Positions 59,544-64,000 of a stretch of DNA of 64,000 nucleotides are shown here, one piece after another. Each line of letters opens with the position of its first letter. Positions within the stretch are counted from its first letter, which is position 1. This DNA comes from Streptomyces sp. CA-210063 (GTDB lineage: Bacteria; Actinomycetota; Actinomycetes; Streptomycetales; Streptomycetaceae), in contig NZ_CP102512.1 of the NCBI RefSeq assembly GCF_024612015.1, positions 2,108,001 to 2,172,000 of the forward strand, read 5' to 3'. The notes under the pieces are model-generated. The model was not told the DNA's origin, ran no database searches, and saw nothing but the letters and a program-made list of their open reading frames with translations. A program made the position numbers and the translations under genes.

Positions 59544-61547
59544 TTGTCGCACATACGCTCTCCGCAGCTTCCGGGACCGACACCGGCACCGGACGACGAC
59601 ACGGCCCCGGAGGACGCGGCCCCTCCGGAGCGGGAAGCGGTTACGGAGACCAAGGCGGAGGCCGAGGAGCCGGCGGAGCCGGATACGGGGAAACCCGAGC
59701 CTGAGGCCAAGCCGGCCCCCGAGCCCGAGCCCGAGGCCGAGCCGGCAGCCGCACCCGACCCTGCGGCCGAGCCGGCCCCCGAGTCCGAGGCCGAGTCGGC
59801 AGCCGCACCCGACCCCGAGGCCGAGTCGGCCCCCGCACCCGATCCTGAGCCCGCATCCACGTCGGCCCCCGCCCCCGTCGCACCACCCTCCGGCTGGCGC
59901 ACCAAGCACCCCCGGGCCGCGCGTGCCGTCGCCTGGGCCGTGACCGGACTGGCCGTCGCTCTCGTCATGTTCGTGCTGCTGGTGCCGAACGACGTGACCA
60001 ACATCGAGGTCGGCCGTTTCCTGCGGATCCCGGCGGAGGGAATCCTCGTGGCGGCGCTGCTGCTGGTGCTGCCGCCGAGGGCGCGGCGCGTGGCGGTGGT
60101 GGTCGTCGGGGTGGTGCTCGGGCTGCTGATGATCGTCAAGGTGCTGGACATGGGGTCGTACTGGACCCTGGACCGCCCGTTCGACCTGGTGCTGGACTGG
60201 ATCCTGCTGGACGACGCACAGTCGTTCATGAAGGACTCGCTGGGCGGCGCGGTCGCGCGGGTTGCCACGATCGGGGTGATCGCGCTGGCGCTCGCGCTGC
60301 CGGCGCTGATGACACTCGCAGTCGTGCGGATCAGCCGGCTGATGGTGCGCCACCGGCACACGGCGAGCCGTACGCTGCTGGTCCTCGGAACCGCATGGAT
60401 CACCTGTTCGACGTTGACGCTGGAGGTCGCCGACACACCGGTGGCCTCGCACAGCGCGGCGACCCTCGTGGAGAACCGGATCGAGGCGGTGAGCGACGGT
60501 CTGAAGGACGGGGAGGCGTTCGAGAAGCAGGCGGCGGTCGACGCCTTCGCCGACGTACCGCCGGACCAGTTGCTGACGGGGTTGCGCGGCAAGGACGTAC
60601 TGATCACGTTCATCGAGAGCTACGGCCGCTCCGCGATCGACGACCCGCAGATGGGCGAGCCGCTCGGTGAGACGCTCACGCAGAAGACGAAGGAGCTGGA
60701 GGAGGCCGGGTACGCGTCGCGGAGCGGCTGGCTGCGCTCCCCCATCACGGGCGCCGGCAGCTGGCTCGGCCACTCCACGTTCCTGTCCGGTCTGTGGATC
60801 AAGAACCAGTCGCGTTACGCCAACCTCGTCGCGAGCGACCGTCTCACCCTCACCGAGGCGTTCCGCCGCACCGGCGCCTGGCGCACGGTCGGCATCGTGC
60901 CGGGCACCCAGATGGCCTGGCCGGAGGGCAAGTACTTCGGCCTGGACCACATCTACGACTCCGACCAACTCGGTTACAAAGGCCCGAAGTTCAGCTGGTC
61001 GACGATGCCCGACCAGTACACGCTGAAGGCGTTCGAGGAGCTGGAGCACGGCAAGCGGGACCGTGAGCCGATGATGGCGGAGATCATCCTGACTTCCAGC
61101 CACAACCCGTGGGCGCCCATCCCGAGCACGATCCCCGAGGAGCGGATCGGCGACGGCTCGGTCTACCACTCGCTCCAGAAGGCGGAGGGCAAGGACCCCA
61201 AGGAGGTCTGGAAGGACCCCTCGGACGTCCGCGACGAGTACCGCAAGTCCATCCAGTACTCGGTGACCAGCCTCGTCGACTATGTCGCGAAGTACGGCTC
61301 GAAGGACACCGTCCTGGTCTTCCTCGGCGACCACCAGCCCAACAAGACGGTCACCGGTGCCAATCCCAGCCATGACGTGCCGGTCTCGATCGTCGCCCAG
61401 GACCCCGAGGTACTGGAGAAGATCGCCGACTGGGACTGGACGGACGGCCTCAAGCCCGCCGACGACACCCCGGTGTGGCGGATGGACAAGTTCCGCGACC
61501 GCTTCATGACGGCGTTCGGCCCGCAGGGCGCCGGGAACCGTTCCTAA
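59544..61547 (+). CDS. Membrane sulfatase-family protein (LTA-synthase-like)
   Basis: A 667-residue protein from a TTG at 59544 preceded by GGGAAGGA. Residues 20-112 are an acidic Pro/Glu/Ala-rich stretch with EPEPEAEP-like repeats. About five transmembrane helices follow (AVAWAVTGLAVALVMFVLLVP to VLGTAWITCSTLTL), then an extracellular sulfatase domain with DVLITFIESYGRSA, GAGSWLGHSTFLSGLWI and VLVFLGDHQPNKTV. Such proteins transfer phosphoglycerol or phosphoethanolamine-type groups to wall polymers, or are related hydrolases. Its last codons and stop (AACCGTTCCTAA) fall inside the end of the inserted element at 61.54 kb, so the native C-terminus may have been trimmed. Confidence 0.85.
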   Translation: MSHIRSPQLPGPTPAPDDDTAPEDAAPPEREAVTETKAEAEEPAEPDTGKPEPEAKPAPEPEPEAEPAAAPDPAAEPAPESEAESAAAPDPEAESAPAPDPEPASTSAPAPVAPPSGWRTKHPRAARAVAWAVTGLAVALVMFVLLVPNDVTNIEVGRFLRIPAEGILVAALLLVLPPRARRVAVVVVGVVLGLLMIVKVLDMGSYWTLDRPFDLVLDWILLDDAQSFMKDSLGGAVARVATIGVIALALALPALMTLAVVRISRLMVRHRHTASRTLLVLGTAWITCSTLTLEVADTPVASHSAATLVENRIEAVSDGLKDGEAFEKQAAVDAFADVPPDQLLTGLRGKDVLITFIESYGRSAIDDPQMGEPLGETLTQKTKELEEAGYASRSGWLRSPITGAGSWLGHSTFLSGLWIKNQSRYANLVASDRLTLTEAFRRTGAWRTVGIVPGTQMAWPEGKYFGLDHIYDSDQLGYKGPKFSWSTMPDQYTLKAFEELEHGKRDREPMMAEIILTSSHNPWAPIPSTIPEERIGDGSVYHSLQKAEGKDPKEVWKDPSDVRDEYRKSIQYSVTSLVDYVAKYGSKDTVLVFLGDHQPNKTVTGANPSHDVPVSIVAQDPEVLEKIADWDWTDGLKPADDTPVWRMDKFRDRFMTAFGPQGAGNRS

Positions 61548-61592
61548 AGACTGAGCGGGAGTGAGTCCTGTTGCCAGGACTCATGCTCAGCC
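61537..61592 (-). other. Right end of the truncated TnpB-like element, with GCAA-loop hairpin
   Basis: On the minus strand GAGTCCTG-GCAA-CAGGACTC (61563-61582) forms a perfect 8-bp stem with a GNRA tetraloop. The flanking bases match 5121-5176 as far as AGGAACGGT, placing the boundary at about 61537. The end overlaps the last three codons and stop of the sulfatase gene. Confidence 0.6.
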
Positions 61593-61919
61593 GAACAACC
61601 CGAACGGTATTGGGTGTTCTGGTCGCCCGCTTTCGCTCCGCGTCCGGCGCGCACGGATCGTGTCCGTGGTCCGGGGATGCGGGGGCGGGTTCCCTCACGC
61701 CCGGGAATGCCTGGTCGGGCCTGGACGGTCCGATGCCCCTGCTCATCGCTCCGGTGAGCAGGGGGCGGTGCCGTCCGTCGCCGGATCGGGTGTCCCTGGG
61801 CGCGCCTGCCGATCGCCACGGCGGCCGCGCCGTGGCGAGTGGTGGTGCGGGTGGTGCGGGTGAGGGGTTTCTGCCAGTGCTGGGCGCCCCAGCGGCTGGT
61901 GTAGGCCGGGTCCCCTAGT
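61548..61919 (-). pseudogene. C-terminal remnant of a TnpB-like gene
   Basis: About 124 codons remain, beginning at GDPAYTSRWGAQHWQKP, where similarity to the 542-residue copy at 3541-5169 starts, and ending in SWQQDSLPLSL like that copy. The RuvC I and II motifs are missing, and the RuvC III aspartate is replaced by glycine (TTRHGAAAVAIG versus TTRRDAAAVAIG), so no nuclease activity is expected. There is no start codon belonging to it. It sits between the sulfatase gene and the terminator of the next leftward gene. The right-end structure could still be transcribed as a guide-type RNA used by the intact copy. Confidence 0.8.
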
Positions 61920-61920
61920 C

Positions 61921-61970
61921 GCGGCTGTGGTCCGCCCGGGCCAGCTCGGCCCCGGGCGGACCACAGCCGC
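61921..61970 (-). terminator. Very strong hairpin terminator
   Basis: Two perfect 20-nt arms (61921-61940 and 61951-61970) separated by 10 nt lie 9 nt after the stop of the leftward sigma-factor partner gene. The stem is G+C-rich and not followed by a T tract, as usual in Streptomyces. It directly adjoins the TnpB remnant. Confidence 0.85.
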
Positions 61971-61979
61971 GTCACCGCC

Positions 61980-62636
61980 TCACTGCGGCGGCTTCAACTG
62001 GGGACGGCTCACGGGGTCGCACGGCTTGACCTGGCCCTTGAAGAACATGTACCGGAAAGCTTGGGCCGTTCTCATGTCCGACCCCTTCGGACCGGACCCG
62101 GGCAGGTACTCCTCGACCACATACGCGTCCGCATGCGTCATGACGTACTGGTAGCCCCCCTTGCCGTCGCCGGTCTTCTGCTGATTCAGGGGCGTTCCCC
62201 GATCGAGCCGGCACGTCTTGCCCGCGGGAATCTTGTCGACGATCGCGGTGAAGCCGGCGGCCCGGATCTCGCGTGCCAGCCGCTCGAAGTGCTGGGGGTC
62301 CCCCCACCAGTCGAGGTCGCGGACGGAGATGGTCAGCGTGCCGTCCGGGTTCTTCTCCACCGCGTAGGCGGGAGTCTCCGTCCCGCCCGGCACCGGCACC
62401 GCCACCGCCACGCCGGCCACGATCGACGCTGCGGCCAGCCCCCACGCGAACCGCTTTCGCACGCGGCGCCCGTGCTCGCGCCCGCCGGTGCGTTCTTTTT
62501 CCATCGTCCGCCAACTGCGCATCAGGTGTTCCTCACGCTGGATCCGTCGGCCGGCGGGGAGGTCCCGCTCGGCCGGCACGGCCAGCAGCCGGCGCAGTTC
62601 TCGGACGTCGTCGTCCCGGTCTCCGTCCCAGCTCAC
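61980..62636 (-). CDS. Membrane protein co-transcribed with a sigma factor, possible anti-sigma
   Basis: A 218-residue protein. The N-terminal 65 residues are charged and would be cytoplasmic (DVRELRRLLAVPAERDLPAGRRIQREEHLMRSWRTME). One transmembrane helix (FAWGLAAASIVAGVAVAVPV) leads to an exported domain of about 130 residues, with cysteines in KTCRLDRG and KPCDPV that could pair. The ATG overlaps the stop of the sigma-factor gene by 4 nt. The layout fits an anti-sigma factor with an outside sensor, but no recognised anti-sigma motif such as a zinc HxxxCxxC is present. Confidence 0.75.
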   Translation of the reverse strand: MSWDGDRDDDVRELRRLLAVPAERDLPAGRRIQREEHLMRSWRTMEKERTGGREHGRRVRKRFAWGLAAASIVAGVAVAVPVPGGTETPAYAVEKNPDGTLTISVRDLDWWGDPQHFERLAREIRAAGFTAIVDKIPAGKTCRLDRGTPLNQQKTGDGKGGYQYVMTHADAYVVEEYLPGSGPKGSDMRTAQAFRYMFFKGQVKPCDPVSRPQLKPPQ

Positions 62637-63286
62637 CGCAGTCCCCTTCCGTTGTCCCCGCTCGGCCGGACCGCCTCGTGGCGGTCACCTGTCTGCTGCC
62701 GTCTCGCGGCCGCAGGTTCCGTGTCACCGTCAAGATTTTTCTGCGTCAGTTTCTGCAGCCGACCACGCGCCCGGGACAGCCGGGAGCGGACGGTGCCCAC
62801 CGGCACCCCCAGCGCCTCGGCGGTCGCGGCGTAGTCCAGCCCGGCCCACACGCACAGCGCCAGCACCTCGCGGTCCGGCCGCGACAACTGGTCCAGCGCC
62901 TTGCGCAGCGCGGCGATCCGCTCCTGGTCCTCGAGCCGGCCGACCACCTCGTCGGCGAAGTCGGGCAACAGGCCGGGCGGGGGCATTCGCTCCATCAGGG
63001 CCCGGTGCCGCCGGGCCGTGCGTCTTCGGTGGTGCACGACGTACGTGGCGATCCCCAGCAGCCACGGCAGCAGGCTTCCGCCGTGCGGGTCGACCTTCTC
63101 CCGTATCCGCCAGGCTTCGAGGAACACCAGTGAGACGCAGTCCTCAGCGACCGACCAGTCGCCGGTCAGGCGGAAGCAGTGGTTGTACACCGCCCGCCCG
63201 TGCTCGCGGAACAGCACCCTGAAGGAGTCCTCGTCGCCCGCTCGGACGCGGGCCCGGAATAGTGGCTCCATACCTGGTTCTGCCAT
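62633..63286 (-). CDS. RNA polymerase sigma factor, ECF type (sigma-70 family)
   Basis: A 217-residue sigma factor with region 2 (FRVLFREHGRAVYNHCFRLTGDWSVAEDCVSLVFLEAWRIREK) and region 4 (LSRPDREVLALCVWAGLDYAATAEALGVPVGTVRSRLSRARGRLQKL) joined by a short linker. Region 3 is absent, as in ECF factors. The C-terminus has an extra polar tail of about 35 residues. It is translationally coupled to the membrane protein downstream, which may hold it inactive until an outside signal arrives. The target promoters are unknown. Confidence 0.92.
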   Translation of the reverse strand: MAEPGMEPLFRARVRAGDEDSFRVLFREHGRAVYNHCFRLTGDWSVAEDCVSLVFLEAWRIREKVDPHGGSLLPWLLGIATYVVHHRRRTARRHRALMERMPPPGLLPDFADEVVGRLEDQERIAALRKALDQLSRPDREVLALCVWAGLDYAATAEALGVPVGTVRSRLSRARGRLQKLTQKNLDGDTEPAAARRQQTGDRHEAVRPSGDNGRGLR

Positions 63287-63484
63287 TCCGCCACCCCCGA
63301 GTTCCCTGTGATGCGCGTCACGGGACCGGAATGCGGTCCTGAAGCAGGGTGCGGTCCTGGTCGGAGCGGGCGGCCGGCGTTTCGCCGGAGGAGATGCGGG
63401 CCGCCGGCATGGGCCGACTCTCTTCGGGGCCCGGCCGCGTCGAACGGCCGCGCCCGACTGGACCGTTCCAGTCCTGGCCGGGGC

Positions 63485-64000
63485 TCAGCCCGACGTGCCC
63501 ACCTCGTTGTTCGGTGCGCCGTCGCCCGCCGGGGGCAGGTCGCCGCGTTGGATCGGCATGCCGTCGTGCGGGGGCGGGGGCTTGTCGTGGTGGCGGGGCG
63601 GGAGGAGGAAGGCGAGTTCGGCGTCGGTGGGGCGGTGCGCGGCGAGGGCCGCCGCGCGCAGGACGTCGCGGTCGACCGCGGCCGTGGCGGCGCTGATCCG
63701 GACGACATGGCCGTCCTCCGGTACGGCGTACTCGTGCTGTCCCGCCGAGGTCCGGTACCAGGTGTCCCCGTCGCGCTCGCAGCCGACGGACGTACCCGTG
63801 CCCTGGCCGAGCGGGTGCTCGGGGCAGTTCTGGGCGTTCATCGTGCCGTGGTCGACGAGGAGCAGGAGTTGGGCGCTGTTCTTCCGGGACCAGTAGACGG
63901 CGGAGAAGCCGTCGTCGCCGTACACGCCGACCGACTGCCGGGCCAGCATGAATCCGGGCGACTCGGTGACATGGACGAGCCCCGGCGCGATGCCCAGCGC
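63485..64000 (-). CDS. Uncharacterised protein, C-terminal part (cut by window edge)
   Basis: The leftward frame is open from position 64000 to the stop at 63485, giving at least 171 residues without a start inside the window; an internal ATG at 63949 is probably not the true start. The visible part has short strands (GFSAVYWSRKNSAQLLLLVDHG, DTWYRTSAGQHEYAVPEDGHVVRIS) and two cysteines (QNCPEH, VGCERD) that could pair. A proline-rich tail ends it (PPRHHDKPPPPHDGMPIQRGD). I do not recognise the family. Confidence 0.65.
   Translation of the reverse strand, partial: ALGIAPGLVHVTESPGFMLARQSVGVYGDDGFSAVYWSRKNSAQLLLLVDHGTMNAQNCPEHPLGQGTGTSVGCERDGDTWYRTSAGQHEYAVPEDGHVVRISAATAAVDRDVLRAAALAAHRPTDAELAFLLPPRHHDKPPPPHDGMPIQRGDLPPAGDGAPNNEVGTSG

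Overview
The window looks like a stretch of a Streptomyces chromosome, from an accessory rather than a core region. The DNA is very G+C-rich with strong third-position G/C bias. GTG and TTG starts are common, genes overlap by 4 nt (ATGA/GTGA), sugar-binding lipoproteins carry twin-arginine (Tat) signals, and three complete sugar importers lack their own ATPase, as is usual in streptomycetes that share the ATPase MsiK. No rRNA, tRNA or CRISPR array was seen.

Left edge (1-5.2 kb): a divergent IS200/IS605-type tnpB/tnpA pair cut by the window edge; a SnoaL-like gene facing a MarR regulator across a perfect 16-bp inverted repeat; a D-2-hydroxyacid dehydrogenase; and a TnpB-like gene without a zinc finger that ends in a transposon-type hairpin. 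The C-terminal end of a second copy of that element lies at 61.5 kb. 5.2-14.3 kb: an alditol oxidase, a ROK regulator, and an ABC sugar importer with a GH2 beta-galactosidase. A motif related to AACCCCTTGyCGAA lies before both the regulator and the importer. 14.4-22 kb: a His-rich PHP-domain protein coupled to an unknown gene, a secreted DNase-I-fold protein with a jacalin-like tail, and a rifampicin monooxygenase with a rifamycin-associated element, divergent from a TetR gene.

22-31.9 kb and 39.4-59.4 kb form the core theme: breakdown and uptake of pectin, especially rhamnogalacturonan I and its arabinan/galactan side chains. Genes include a DUF2264 protein, a rhamnogalacturonan acetylesterase (CE12), a rhamnogalacturonan lyase (PL4), two secreted GH43 enzymes, a membrane-anchored beta-helix protein, and a seven-gene minus-strand operon (ABC importer, GH28-like, two alginate-lyase-superfamily proteins, carboxylesterase). 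A second dehydrogenase paralogue follows, then a third ABC importer with a cytoplasmic GH43 enzyme and a LacI regulator. Between the two blocks (32-39.3 kb) lie an amino-acid permease with a homocysteine S-methyltransferase, another LacI regulator, a DrrAB-type ABC exporter with a DUF4097 protein, and a regulator fusing an IS30-like helix-turn-helix to a MarR/GbsR domain.

Right edge (59.5-64 kb): an LTA-synthase-like sulfatase whose stop codon lies in the end of the truncated insertion element, a sigma factor with a co-transcribed membrane partner, and a partial gene. The likely logic of the pectin genes is that exported Tat/Sec enzymes cut and deacetylate the backbone and trim side chains, the importers take up oligosaccharides, and intracellular GH2, GH43 and DUF2264 enzymes finish them under ROK and LacI control. 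No experimental function can be read from the sequence alone, and substrate assignments are inferences from family and context.
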